Positions 31,691 through 43,424 of a stretch of 64,000 bases of DNA are shown here, one piece after another. The stretch spans positions 15,219,597-15,283,596 of the forward strand of contig OX155979.1 in the NCBI GenBank assembly GCA_944548615.1. The letters run 5' to 3'. The stretch is from Micropterix aruncella (lineage: Eukaryota > Arthropoda > Insecta > Lepidoptera > Micropterigidae). The notes beneath the pieces were generated by a model, which saw only the letters and a program-made list of their open reading frames with translations, made no database searches and was not told where the DNA came from. Within the stretch, counting starts at the first letter, position 1, and each line of letters starts with the position of its first letter. The translations under genes were made by a program, and so were the position numbers.

Positions 31691-34572
31691 TTAAGACCAC
31701 TGATCATGAAGTGACAGTTTGGATTTTATTGTTGCCAGGGGTGCTAAATAATTAAAAATGTAAGGTATTTATATATTATTTTATTTTATAAAAACATAAT
31801 GACAGGGTAAAAACTATGAGATTTTACAACGTCATTGTTGCCGATTAAATATTTGTACTTAAAAAACTAAATCGCGGGTTTACCATATAATCTTCTAGTA
31901 TTCGAATAATCATACGATCTGGCTAACCCCTAAAATGAAAGGCGATTAGCTCGGGTTTGCCTACGGCAAAATGTATATAAATTTATATTTACATTTACAT
32001 AGAGCGGGGTTTACTATAGAGCTATATAAATTTATATAAATTTATATACATTTTGTATACATTTCGTCTCACATTAGAGGGGCTAAAATATTATGACGAT
32101 ATTGTAACAAGTAAATATATAAAAAAAAATAAAAAGACAATTGCCGTTACGTAATTTGAAGTAATGTATTTATAATTATTTTCTTTACTGTTTTCTAATA
32201 AATATTTGTGGTTTATGTATTTATCCATATAGAGAGATATATATTTCCGGAATGTACCCAATCAGACCTTTCATTTGACACTAAATACGATATATTTTGT
32301 GAAACTGTAGTGTTTTTCTAATGCAATTTCCCTAGCAAATCACCATTCGCAATCACCATTTCACCAAAACAAAAAAGAACTTCGCCATAGTCCGCTATTT
32401 TGCACATCGTCATTGCTGCGACAATCAAATACGGCGGGTTGCGGGCCGACTATGGTTCAAGAGTAAGAGATTCATCGTACTCGATCATTGCCTTCTCTAT
32501 CTCGAGATATACGAAGGCAGTGACTCGATACGTCTAATCTGGAAACGCGATGTTCATTGCCAGATTAAACAACTAGGTAAGTATCTTTCGTAAAATGAAA
32601 ATGAAATAAATGAAAATATTATAATAACTAATAATAACTAGAATAAAACCAGGATGCTAGAAAAAACATTATATTAATTATTTGAATAGTATGTTTTTTG
32701 TTATGTACAAAACCATGGTTCATATTAAGAATAGAATTATTACAGGAATATGCTGACACGTTTTAGCTTTAGAATTAAATCTACTATTTTTAGAAAATAG
32801 TCTTATAATTTAAAACAGTATTTAAAAAAATCAACCGGAAGTGCATAGTAAATAAAGTAGGTCAAATGCGCGTAAATGGTATAAATATCGGGCATTTTGG
32901 CCGGATCTAGTCTTTTTCAAATTCGAGAGAAAACGACTTGGCAGAAAAGCACCGACTATCGGTGATTGTCAGAAAACAACAACAAGAAGAAGAAGAAGAA
33001 GAAATTCGAGACTCGACGAGTCCAGTTAAACGTAAGGTAGAATCCCGGGGGTGTTTCGTATAAATTGGAAACTGATGATTCCGGTGAGTGTTTAGCTATT
33101 GTTCATTTTGGAAACGGGATGTGATCGTTGATTTGTCTGTGATGGAGATGGTAATTTGGAGGGCGAGTCGACGCTCATAGGAGGGGCGGACTGACACTGA
33201 TTCCGTTCCCACACTGATTCCTCCTGTGTTACACGGGGATTTTCTTTCTACGGATTCTTCTTCTTCGTCATCATCATCGGAGTTATCTTCTTCATCATCA
33301 TTACCTCGGGAATTATTCTATCCTGGGCATCAACCTCCGACCGATCTACCTACATTACGATTCGCGCACGATTTCCGGGCCAGCGTCCAGATTGTCTCCG
33401 CGCTGTCATCGCATGCGATGAGTGTGGGAGCGCAGCGCAGGACCTCTCCAGGAACGCATAAAGGAATAGCGTATTAAGCCGCGATGAGGAAGAACGGGAA
33501 CGACCTGCGTCTCCTTTACCTGTCCATTCGCGGCCACGTGATCATTATTAAATAATCCAATATCAAGAAGCCGACCCTGGTGAGAGATTCTATATGCCTC
33601 TAAATCTTAAATTGCGAAATTGTCCTTATATCTTGCATCGATTCATATCCTTGTTAATAATTAGTTAATAAGATTTGTTAATAGATCGAATTCCGAAAGA
33701 TTCACGAGTTTCTATAATATTTATAATTCAAAAACTGTAAAAGTAACTTTTAAAACGTTTCAATTTATGTTAATTTTTTGACATTTGGACATTTAGACAA
33801 CTACTTACTTTATATTTGAACAGTTACGGTACTCTATGACACTCGGGATGACATAACGGTTCTAACCATACCAAACACTTCTAAATCGGTCCAAGGTTTA
33901 GAAGTTATGGTGGAATAAAGAAAAGGAAACATACATATATTAACTCTACGCATATTACACTCCTTTTTTGTTAGGCAGTCGTGTAAAAAGATGACTTATA
34001 TGTGTTTTTTTTAAGAATTGATATAAAGCAGGATTTAAACAGGTAGCTAATTTCAATTTTTTAAATTATTTTTTCAGTTATAGCGATGGGACTGTGAATT
34101 GTGTTTATCCTTAAGTCTAACTTTCTTCCCATGGGAGATGATGGCGAGAGTCGTTATGGCTCCCTGGAAATGCGGTTTCGCCCACAGCAATTGATACTTC
34201 GTTGTACATACATGCTTTCAAATCTTCTTTTAATTTATTGAAAATCGTCAGTCCTAGAAGTTAAAATGACTCTCAAGAGCGATTGACTCTGACAAATGGA
34301 GCTTAAGCGGTTAGGTTAGCTGTTCGTCATCCTAGATAGCCGTATGCAATAATGCTGTGGGTGTTAATAGGCCACGGCCTAGGGACGGCAGACTTCAGAG
34401 GGTGGCATAATTTATACGGCGCTCGCCTTAGTATAGTAGAAGCCCTCAAGTTGTCCGCGATTGTGAAATTAATAAATAAAGCAAGTCACTTGTGGATACA
34501 TTTGTCTATGTATTAAATGTTGAATCTCATTTGGGCAAATGCTTAAAGTCCTATTGCGACAGTAAGGCTTGG
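31691..34572. other. Intergenic DNA between Dap160 and the MADF gene side
   Basis: Mostly AT-rich, with no supported gene. Near 31980-32060 the phrase TATATAAATTTATATA repeats. At 32880 a TATAAATA box precedes a purine-rich leader (AAGAAGAAGAAG at 32986) ending in ACGTAAGGTAG; this looks like a promoter-leader block of an element or non-coding transcript. A Ser-rich frame at 33226-33477 arises from TCTTCTTC repeats and is not called. Confidence 0.35.
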
Positions 34573-34585
34573 CGCAAACGAACCA

Positions 34586-35190
34586 ACTAGAGTTGTTGAC
34601 TACAGCGGGCGAGCCGGTCACCTCAGGAAGTTTTAACAATTAGTCGTTCTATCTCACTGGCGTCTGGAGTGAGCGCAGAAGACTTGGACAAAACAGTCCA
34701 CCGTCAAGCTCCGCCACAAATCCGCAAGAGGCCAACGCCTTAACTGCGAAATAGCCAGGAGTGTTACCCAGCGGGCTTACACTCACGCCTTACGAAGCGG
34801 TGAAACGGTGTATACCGAATCTATCGCGAAAAACGGTATCCTTTGCCCGGCTGTTCACCCAGGATAGGGTAGCCGATGGTCGTTTCAAGAGCAGTCGCCA
34901 TAAGGTCCGCAACCACCCCAACTTTATAGGAAACAGTACTGCTTCCAGACTCCCCCGACTGTTAGTCAGAGTGCGCAATCGATTGGCTTATGCCGCACGG
35001 TGCGGAGGAGCGCCATAAGTGGGGGGGGGGGGGAAGTTTCCTAGGGGAAACTAACCCTAAGGCCAGAGTCCTACCCAGGCTCGCACTTCATGCGTGGAGG
35101 CCGTCGGATGGGTGTTGACCCGTGAGTGTGACCAACCCTGGACAGAATGGGTCTCCGTAGCCAACTCAGCAAGGGCCCATTAACTCCCGA
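34586..35190 (+). mobile_element. Unclassified retroposon 'U' copy 5
   Basis: A 605-bp copy flanked by a 13-bp duplication CGCAAACGAACCA (34573-34585 and 35191-35203). It starts ACTAGAGTTGTTGACTACAG and ends GGGCCCATTAACTCCC. An internal deletion occurs near 34788, and a G-run at 35021-35034. Confidence 0.87.
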
Positions 35191-35294
35191 CGCAAACGAA
35201 CCACTTCGACCACAGGAAGGCTCCTCGTAGAGCGACTTAACCTGTTGTGGGGATGGGGGTTAGAGGGCTGGAAGTTGTAGGGTTTGGCGCGGGC

Positions 35295-35314
35295 GGGGGG
35301 GGGGGGGGGGGGGT
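35295..35314. repeat. Poly-G tract
   Basis: About 17-20 consecutive G. The exact length is doubtful. Confidence 0.75.
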
Positions 35315-35727
35315 ATCTGGTTGTCAGTCTAAAAGTCTTAAAGCTACACAACCGATTTTTTTAGTCGTTGTCAGCACATTTTTTGTTAAAATGAGATAGC
35401 AGCCCCACCGATAAGGTCAAAAAATAAAAATAAATGTTTTAAGTTGACTGAAATTTGGGATGAATCGAGGAATAACTACCTAGAAGAATGCGTCCACGCG
35501 CCGCATGCGCTTACCATATATAGCCGCAATAGACGGTTTTTTTCTTCTGTTGGGAGATTGAATTTGGGATACAGCATATAATATTCTTTATTTCTGTACA
35601 TAAAATTCTTTATTTCTATTTCGTCATTTAAAGTTTTTTATAAGCGATAAAAAATCAAAAAATGAAATCGTTCCCTTCCTGCCTTTAGCGATTCATATGT
35701 ACGTTAAGTCACAAAAGCAAGTTTATT

Positions 35728-35984
35728 TCAATCACTCATACTCGTCCTAGAGTCGTCGCACCACGAGCACTTCTGTTTGTTTGCCTTGACGCTCTCCTCC
35801 CGCGCCTGCATGACGATCTCGAACACTTGCCGCTGGATCCGCAGCTGCAGCTTGTCCGGGAGGATCTTCGTGGTCTCGCTCATGCTCGTGAAGAAGCTGT
35901 CGATGGCGTCCTTAGCGTTGGAGAAGGTCTTTGGCCTCTTCCTCTTTCCCGATGAGTTGATCTCGGCGTAACCTATGTGGGATT
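35728..35984 (-). CDS. MADF-BESS gene exon 3 (BESS motif and stop)
   Basis: Acceptor ATCTTTGCAG precedes AATCCC, completing a Glu codon. The exon encodes SSGKRKRPKTFSNAKDAIDS and the BESS-like helix pair, then a short tail KQKCSWCDDSRTSMSD. The stop TGA at 35730-35728 is followed at once by AATAAA (35727-35722), a candidate poly(A) signal abutting the stop. Confidence 0.9.
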
Positions 35985-36546
35985 CTGCAAAGATATTGAA
36001 ATTAGGTATTGTGGCCTTCAATATAGTAAACGTTATATAATACACTAATATTCAAAGTTATATAATATAGTTATACATTAATATTACTTAAATATATTCA
36101 TGAATAGGTATTATGATTACTATAAGTTTAAGATTAATTACTGTCATTCCTACACAATTGTATGGTTGTATTGGAAATAAATACCTTTTACTTTACTTAC
36201 TTTACTTTACTATATCGCAAAAACAATGAATTACATGTCAACACCGTCATTAATCATTGCTTTCTTGAGACATATTGAAAACGTCAATATAGCCAATATT
36301 ATTCTATAAATTTAACAGTGTTGTGCATAATTAGTGCTAACCTATAAGATTCCGATAAATCCGTTTGGCGAGTTAGTTACTAACAGATTTCAAAAAAGGA
36401 GATTCCTTTTTTAAAATGTTTCTTACATCAGATCTCCGACATTTATGAACTGATTTGTACAATTCTTTTTTTATTTAAAAAGAATATACTTCCAGATTAG
36501 TTCTATTTTTATCAAAACCCTGTTCTGATGATGAGATCCATGAGGA

Positions 36547-36611
36547 ATTGAAGGAACTCCTCAAATATTATCATATTATGAAGTTGATAATATTTGAGGA
36601 GTTCCTTCAAT
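36547..36611. repeat. Perfect 27-bp-arm hairpin
   Basis: ATTGAAGGAACTCCTCAAAT and the next 7 bases (36547-36573) are repeated as an exact inverse at 36585-36611, around an 11-base loop. It lies in MADF intron 2, 65 bp from retroposon U copy 6. Confidence 0.95.
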
Positions 36612-36675
36612 ATGATTTACATGTTGGCTCAGTTGCGATGACATTTTTTTATGGAAAGCATGACCTGACTCTACA

Positions 36676-37340
36676 ACTTGGGTTGTCGACTACAGCGGGC
36701 GAGTCCGTCACCACAGGAAGTTTTAACGATTAGTCGTTCTATCTCCCTGCAGTGAGCGTAGAAGACTTGGGACAAAACAGTCCACCATCTAGCTACGCCA
36801 CAACCCGTAAGAGACCAACGCCTTAACCGCGAGATAGCCAGTAATGTTACCTGGCGGGCCGACACTCGCGCCCTAACTTCCAATTGTGACCAGATTTCTC
36901 CGGTCTCTCGATTGGTTCCGAGTTCGAGGTCGCTTGCGCGGTCCTCTCCCTTGCGAAGCGGTGAAACGGTGTATACTGAATCTATCGCGGACCACGGCGT
37001 CCTTTGCCCGGCTGTTCACCCAGGATCGTTTTAAGAGCAGTCGCCGTAAGGTCCGCAACCATCCCCGCTCTATAGGAAACAGTACTGCTTCCAGACTCCC
37101 CCGACTGTTAGTCAGAGTGCACAGTCGATTGGCTTACGCCGCACGGTGCGCAGACCGTCCAGGAGCGCCAGAAGGTTGATTCCCAGGGGAAACTAACCGT
37201 AAGGCCAGAGTCCTACCCAGGCTCGCACTTCATGAGTGGAGGCCGTCGGATAGGTGTTGACCCGTGAGTGTGACCAACCCTGAACAGAATGGGTCTACGT
37301 GGCCAACTCAACCCATTAACACAAGGGCCCATTAACTCCC
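36676..37340 (+). mobile_element. Unclassified retroposon 'U' copy 6
   Basis: Full-length-like copy (TTGTCGACTACAGCGGGCGA to GGGCCCATTAACTCCC). Target duplication is not clear. The 3' end carries a small duplication of the CCCATTAAC segment. It lies in MADF intron 2. Confidence 0.82.
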
Positions 37341-37467
37341 ACAAATAGAGTCCTATCGAATGAGATCGCAATGCGTCGCGTGATATCGGATGGCAATATT
37401 ATCGAAAGATAAACAACATCGCCCATTGCGCCGGAAATAAATAATGAAAAATAATTTAATGACAAAC

Positions 37468-37809
37468 CTTTGTGTTTCCCGTTTCCCTTCGTCTTCCTCT
37501 TGATGGGGAGCCGCAATTCCACGGGGCTGACGCTGTCGTCGTCGTCGTCCGACTGCACGGGCGACGATTCGAGCGCCGCTTTGATGTCCAGGATGTCCGG
37601 CGAGGTGCGCGAGAAGTCGTCTTCGCTGGCGCGACTCGATGCAGAGCATTCGGCCTTCGGCCTCGTCTTCATGTACGGCACGAGGAACTCCATGGCCTTC
37701 AGGTACTTCCACGGCCTCTCGTTGTTTACCGGTATGCCGGATTGGAGCCTGCGACACGCTTGGCGATGTCCATCCCGGAGTTTCTTCCAATTGGCTTTGG
37801 CTTCCATCG
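37468..37809 (-). CDS. MADF-BESS gene exon 2
   Basis: Acceptor TTTTCTTTTAG precedes CGATGG; with the carried T the first codon is Ser. The 342-bp exon codes the second half of MADF (ANWKKLRDGHRQACRRLQSG, RPWKYLKAMEFLVPYM) and the acidic and basic linker. Donor is GTTTGT. The exon is strikingly GC-rich compared with its introns. Confidence 0.9.
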
Positions 37810-37883
37810 CTAAAAGAAAAACGTATGGTTAGCGCTCTGCAATATTTATGTCCGTTTGCTAACCCGAAGTCGATTTGGTATTA

Positions 37884-38270
37884 TTGCAGTATAGGAACCT
37901 CTTCTAGATTGGTGATTTTTTAACATAATCAGACTATATTCACCACGCTGATTCCGAATCTGCAATAATATTTATTCGGTCTCAATAAATAAGCGAGATA
38001 TAGGCATTAAAAAAAGCACCAAACCCATACATTTCAGTAGGTTAAGTTTTTTTTATTTTAAATAATACATAAACACCTATTTGGCGGTAGGTTAGATTAG
38101 TTTTTTTTTTAAAACAACATTAAAAACTGAGTTAGAGTTTTTTATGTAAATTTGGTCTTGAAATTCTACGCGTCCGAAGCTTTTTTCTTTCACATTTAGC
38201 ATTACAATGATCGAATCTAGTAGTATTTCTTTATTCTTTCGATTTCTGAGAAAGGTTCCTATACTGCAAT
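37884..38270. mobile_element. MITE with GCAGTATAGGAACC termini
   Basis: TTGCAGTATAGGAACCT at the left is matched inverted at 38250-38267 (GGTTCCTATACTGCAA). An internal block contains CACGCTGATTCCGAATCTGC as in 62607-63598. It is about 385 bp, in MADF intron 1. Confidence 0.72.
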
Positions 38271-39089
38271 AATTCCATCGTTTTAGCTGCATTATGCGGT
38301 ATTATAAGCTAATTAGTTTGAAACATAATGAATAATATAATGTATTCAAGAGTATCAAATCATACCTTGTAAAATGAAACCTTTGTGCGATGAATGCAGG
38401 TTTTCTGTAGGAATTCTGTAGGTGTCTGATTTCCTATTTTTTATGATTAGGTACTATGATTTTTTAAATGATTACTATGAATTATATCATTTTTTAATGA
38501 TTACTATAATATGTGTATGGTTCCTCGTTATTTCAGATTCTTATTATAGATTATTTATTTATATATGGTAATGTACATAATATGCAACAAGCGTAACAAA
38601 TCATAATTAATATCTACACTTTAAATAAAACCCACAGAATGTTGTGTCACGCTTATAGTGAAGATCGGTCGCATGTCGCCCAACTAAGTAAACACTTGTT
38701 CTAGGGCAAACATTTTAAACAAATACTAGTTTGAAAAAGAAAACATATTTAAAAGAAGAAAATATTGTTTAAACAAAAAAAAAACCGCAAATGAAAAAAA
38801 AAACATTGAATTAAATAAAAATAATATAAAAATAAAATATGTAAATATATAATTATAATAAAATAAAACATTGAAGTAAATAGATAATTAAATACACTTA
38901 TCCTTCGGTTAATAATAAACTATATAGTCATAACTTAAATTATAAATAAAATTTGTAAAAAAAATAAATTCACAATAAAATTTAAATTATAATAGTAAAG
39001 TTTCTCAAAAAATAAAATAGTCGCAAAGAAAAATTAAAATAATAGTAATAGTCACAAAGTGCAGCCAAACAAAGCTAAATAGATAGTTG
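38271..39089. other. Unassigned AT-rich MADF intron DNA
   Basis: A/T runs with no recognisable domain or repeat boundary. Confidence 0.3.
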
Positions 39090-39720
39090 AAAGTTCTTGA
39101 TGTATTCGGGACCTAGACGAGATGTATTCACGAGACCAGTTGTTTCTTAAAAATTGAAATACTCGGGCTAATCTTTATACCTGCAGGTAGGATGTTATAT
39201 ATCTTAGGCCCTAGATAAGTAAAATTTCTTTGGCCAAATGACGTACTCCTTCGGGAACTGCAACGTAGTCACTATTGGCACGTCATGTGCCAATAGTGAC
39301 TACTATTATTATTATTATTAATTTATCTTAATTTATATATAGTGCCAATTATTATTATTATTATTAATTTACTGGGATTTAATTTTTTCCTTAAGAACGA
39401 TCCGACCTAAAATCATTTTCACATTTAACATGCGCACTTCTAGAACATGCATTTCCTTAAATATGAGATCTGATGCATACGTGAACGGTTTTCTTATTAT
39501 TATTTTGATCAAACCTTTTTGCGCGACAAGAAGTGGTTGAAGAACCGTTTTCGCACATCCTCCCCAACCAATAACGCTGTAGTATAAAATGGACTCACAT
39601 AGCGCATAATATGTCAATTTAATAGTATGTCGGTCTAATATGTTGCGGAAATCCCTAAACACGTAGCCAAGTTGTCTAATTTTTAAGTTTGGATGAAATA
39701 ATTGTTTTAATTTTTTCGGT
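39090..39720 (-). mobile_element. LINE 'F'-like relic
   Basis: Minus strand: FRDFRNILDRHTIKLTYYAL, YYSVIGWGGCAKTVLQPLLV and VAQKGLIKIIIRKPFTYASD, then past an insertion at 39262-39368, SFGQRNFTYLGPKIYNILPA. It is related to the families at 13560 and 60715. Confidence 0.78.
39265..39303. repeat. Perfect 17-bp-arm hairpin
   Basis: GTAGTCACTATTGGCAC at 39265-39281 and its exact inverse at 39287-39303 enclose the loop GTCAT. It is followed by (ATT)n inside the LINE relic. Confidence 0.95.
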
Positions 39721-40361
39721 TTACTTTAAACATTAATTATTGTGCATTATTGTGCTTCTTTTACTTTACATTGATTTAATTAATATTGATTTAATCGCGA
39801 TGTTCCGTAGTTTCATCTCGAAGAAATTATTATATTTATAATTTTTTGTTGCGTATTGTATACTTAGGAACCGATTTCCACTAAATTTCCTTTTGTAATA
39901 TGATATAATTTTTATACTTTAGTTGATAATTTCCTCACCCTGGTAAGGAAGAAAGTGGAATCGGACACTGAAAACCCGGTTGAGGAAATTAGTGGAATCG
40001 GAACCGAAAATCGAACACCATCTACTGAGACGGTTTTCGAAAATAAAATTACTTAAACCTAAATCGTTAATTACTAATAATCATTAAATCTTAAAACTTA
40101 TATTATTCCTCTGTGCCTATTCCTGGATAATCAGCATAGCTTATTGAAATAAAAGATTGCCATATTAGTTCTTCTTTGTACCGTATGTCGCCTTTTCGAT
40201 TCTATATAAAACCGTTCCGTTCATTTATATGATAAGCCCGACTTAACATACAGTTTGCTTAGTGGTTTGCTTGCGTAGGTAAACAATATCTTGCAAATTT
40301 TGAATTTGGAACATCGAAGTTTTTATCAATTTTGCTTCGTTATTAAAATATGGCTACTTAC
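39721..40361. other. Unassigned MADF intron 1 DNA
   Basis: AT-rich. A partly inverted pair around 39930-40010 (AGGAAGAAAGTGGAATCGG and GAGGAAATTAGTGGAATCGG) is a short tandem repeat. Confidence 0.3.
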
Positions 40362-40494
40362 AGTTGCCTAATCCGCAATATTGGGCGACCTTTTTCCATG
40401 CATCTTCCTTTAGCTGCAAGTCTTTATACTCCAAGTCTTCGATGTCCCACAAACAGGGAAACGCTTTAACAGCTTCTATAAAATCCTGAGACAT
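40362..40494 (-). CDS. MADF-BESS gene exon 1
   Basis: The ATG at 40494 begins MSQDFIEAVKAFPCLWDIED, the first MADF helix. The exon codes 44 residues plus one base and ends ...YCGLGN before a consensus GTAAGT donor at 40361. The start is favoured because the MADF domain normally begins a few residues after the initiator Met. Confidence 0.88.
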
Positions 40495-43399
40495 TTTACT
40501 ATAGAAGCTATATAAGCTATACTATATATTACGTGACTAATATAAAATATTATAGCTTTTAGGACACTGACGAAAAAGTGACACATGAAAATGACGCGCG
40601 TAGTGGTTGGAATACGTGATGTTCGATACGACTTTTAAGTCGATTCGGCGCTCACAGGAAAAAGTCACCATTTTATCATGATGTTTCGTACCCGAATTAA
40701 GAATAAATAATTCTTCCCACGTGAATATTTATAATATAGCAGACGTTATCACTTTGTAACGTGATTGATCAATATTATATTATTATTTATTTAAATAATT
40801 AATTTTAAAATAAACTCACATATAGCAAATACATGTTACGACTTACGAGTATTTGCAAAACATAAATACACAGAAATAATTAACTATGAACAGTTAACAA
40901 CACTGCAATAAAATGTATGATAGAAATAACATGAGCAATAATAGATAAGTCGAAAAATTTGGGTGTATAAAGCAAAATTTGTAATTGGATATTAATATTT
41001 AAAATACATAATAAATTATACTATTATGGTATAACAAACTGTAATACAGTAAGTCGGATGGCAGTTAATTAATTCTTAAGAAGTAGACTAGATTTAATCA
41101 AATCTTTAATTAAAATTATGAAATCATAAAATGTGTCTATTCCTTTACACGCGGTATCAAAAACATATAGTAGTCCTTTTGACAAAATATTGTATTCGAG
41201 CAAGCGACAACAGAAAATGTATTAGAGTTCCTCGTGAGTCGCGGGGACACACGAAATTAAAAAATTGCTAGACTAACTGGGCTGTCAAGTTGGGCTGTCA
41301 TATTTCTGTGACCACATTTTTTCGACAGTCTTATCTGTGAGTGAATTTCTTTTGAACTCGTTCAATTCTATCGCTGTGAACACTGTACAGCGGTTTCCAA
41401 ATTGCCGATGCACACCCCAGAACCTATCCAATCAATTATGTATTTACGAATGATTGGGACATCGGATGTCGAAATGGCTTCACTGTTTTGAAGACAAAAC
41501 CAAGAAGTTTTTTATTTTTTCGATAATCCTATCGAAGTGGTAGTGAAATGAATATTTTTCATCCAAGGTAACTCTGTGGTCTCTTATCAGAATCTGTTTG
41601 TATATTTTATAGTCTATTTGTTGAAAATAGTCTTAAAGTAATATTTTAAAAGAATCGACTTAATCTTTACGGGTCCATTTTCCCTCTGTTTCATACAATC
41701 TTTATTTAAATGCAGAAAAAGACCAAACAAATCAGTTTTGTCTTCAGAAACCTATCTCAAAGTACTAAACTGTAACATAATGATTCTTGGAACAAATGTA
41801 CACTATATTTATGACTTTATTTCATCGACACATATTTTACAAAATGCCTCTTACTTCAGTCACTAATCGCGGTAATTGTATATTCGCCAAAATAGTAAAA
41901 AATCGCTAGTGTCACCCCAAGACTTTACTGGCAAGACTTCCCATAATCAACTAAATCAACAGTAACTGTCATAAGAATGTTGAAAGATGCGTTATCTTGG
42001 TAAAGAGCTTTAAAACTTAACTTAGTAAATAGCTTTAACCGTAAAATGTTATTTTATCCAATCATAATCGAAATATACCCAAAAGAAACATATAAAAAGT
42101 ATAGACCCCCAGCGGAGATCCAGTGAAACACCTTCGAAAGCGCCCATCGGCGTCTAGGCGAAGACACAAACCCCAGCCACGGCTAAATAGTGACAAATAC
42201 GGGTGCCTAACAAATGGCGCTAGCCGTTCGAAACTGCAACGGAGAAAATTCAATGAGAACAATAAAAAAAAAAGACGTCGCATGTATGAGATATTCCAAC
42301 CAAAACTTTACAATGTGGTTTCGGGCCTACGACACATCAGTGTACCGAGTTCATGACTCTAACTATAATATTTCGAGATTAAAGATGACTAGTGCGCCTT
42401 CTGGTAGACCGATATCAACTACAGTCTTTCCAACTCTTGCCATGACCGAATTATGCATGCATGCCAAATTTTAGCTCAATCGGATGAAGGGTTAGGTGCT
42501 ATCGTAAAGGGATAAACACAAACAAACTCATAGGCAGAAATGATCCTAATGGTCTCGGGGGGGGGGGGGGGGAGGGGGGGGGGGGGAGGGGGGGGGGGGC
42601 GAAATGGATATTTCCGTTTTCATCTCGATTTTTTCTTAGCGCGTGTAACGGACCTAAGTCCATTACATGCGATCAACAAATGCATCGATTTCCAGTGAAA
42701 TACACTGACACAATTCAGCTATTATTTTAACCCGTGCAGCCATGAATTAGCACGATGAAACAATACTTTTACTCGGAATATTTTGGATTGCATCATTTAT
42801 CGGCCTATATTAATCGGCGAAAAAGCAACCAAATTATCATTTCCCGAGTGATCACCTTCAACCAAGGTTGCGACGGTATATTTGGTACCCTTCTCACGAG
42901 GTGTGTCAACGAATCCGGCTCCTTGGTTTCCTTTCCTTATCTTTCTCAGTCCCGAAGCATCAGTCTGTAACCCCACAGACTCGAGCCGTGCCCAGTACAA
43001 GATACTAGGAGCACACATACAATTCTCATCCGCATATCCTCGTAACCGCAGTCGCGCATCTTACACTCGCGTCAACGTAACTTGTTCGGGAAGCGTTATA
43101 ACTGGCAATATTAAACTTTCAATCAATAAATACCTTCTACTTCATTCAAAACCGCCTTTCAACACGGAGATAACTCGTAAGTTGATACCACCACCTCACA
43201 CCGAACAATTTGGAGTCTAGTGAGGGGTGGTCACTCACACACGTTCACAAACTTTCCCTTGCGCCGGGAACGTTAAATCCAGACGATAAAGTAGATACGA
43301 GTCGACGATTCGTCTGTCATGGCGATCGTCAAACACTACTATGGCCGAACTGTCAATGTTATTTTACATACTAGTTTCTGAAATGTCATCCACTTCCTG
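40495..43399. other. Intergenic DNA upstream of the MADF gene
   Basis: No gene supported. 41225-41425 on the minus strand has a faint LINE relic (RIERVQKKFTHR). 42558-42599 is a G-run with two A interruptions. 40495-40600 is the likely MADF promoter region, without a clear TATA box. Confidence 0.35.
42558..42599. repeat. Interrupted poly-G tract
   Basis: About 40 of 42 bases are G, with isolated A. It can form G-quadruplexes, but the exact length may be an assembly artefact. Confidence 0.85.
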
Positions 43400-43424
43400 T
43401 TCAGAACTGTCCATATGGTCAACC

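Larger units (their letters stand above)
35728..40494 (-). other. MADF-BESS domain gene (three exons, complete)
   Basis: Three minus-strand exons join in frame into 243 codons plus stop. The N-terminal ~105 residues form a MADF (Myb/SANT-like) domain, seen as FIEAVKAFPCLWDIEDLEYK, the aromatic DAWKKVA, then NWKKLRDGHRQACRR and RPWKYLKAMEFLVPY. A middle acidic stretch (DDDDD) is followed by a basic PIKRKTKG patch. The C-terminus has a BESS-like motif (DAIDSFFTSM ... LQLRIQRQVFEIVMQA). Such proteins are insect nuclear DNA-binding regulators; the BESS motif mediates protein contacts. The family is large, so no orthologue name is given. Introns hold a MITE, a LINE relic and one unclassified-retroposon copy. 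Confidence 0.9.

Noticed and set aside
33226..33477. Ser-rich open frame (83 codons) as a gene
   Set aside because: The Ser run comes from TCTTCTTCATCA repeats; no domain, no supporting splice context, and composition fits low-complexity DNA.
34761..35018. Separate genes at retroposon U copies on both strands
   Set aside because: All such frames fall inside dispersed repeat copies and shift between copies.
42558..42599. Poly-G tract as a functional G-quadruplex
   Set aside because: Homopolymer length is unreliable in assemblies and similar C/G runs occur at 2343, 35021 and 35295; no gene-linked context supports a role.
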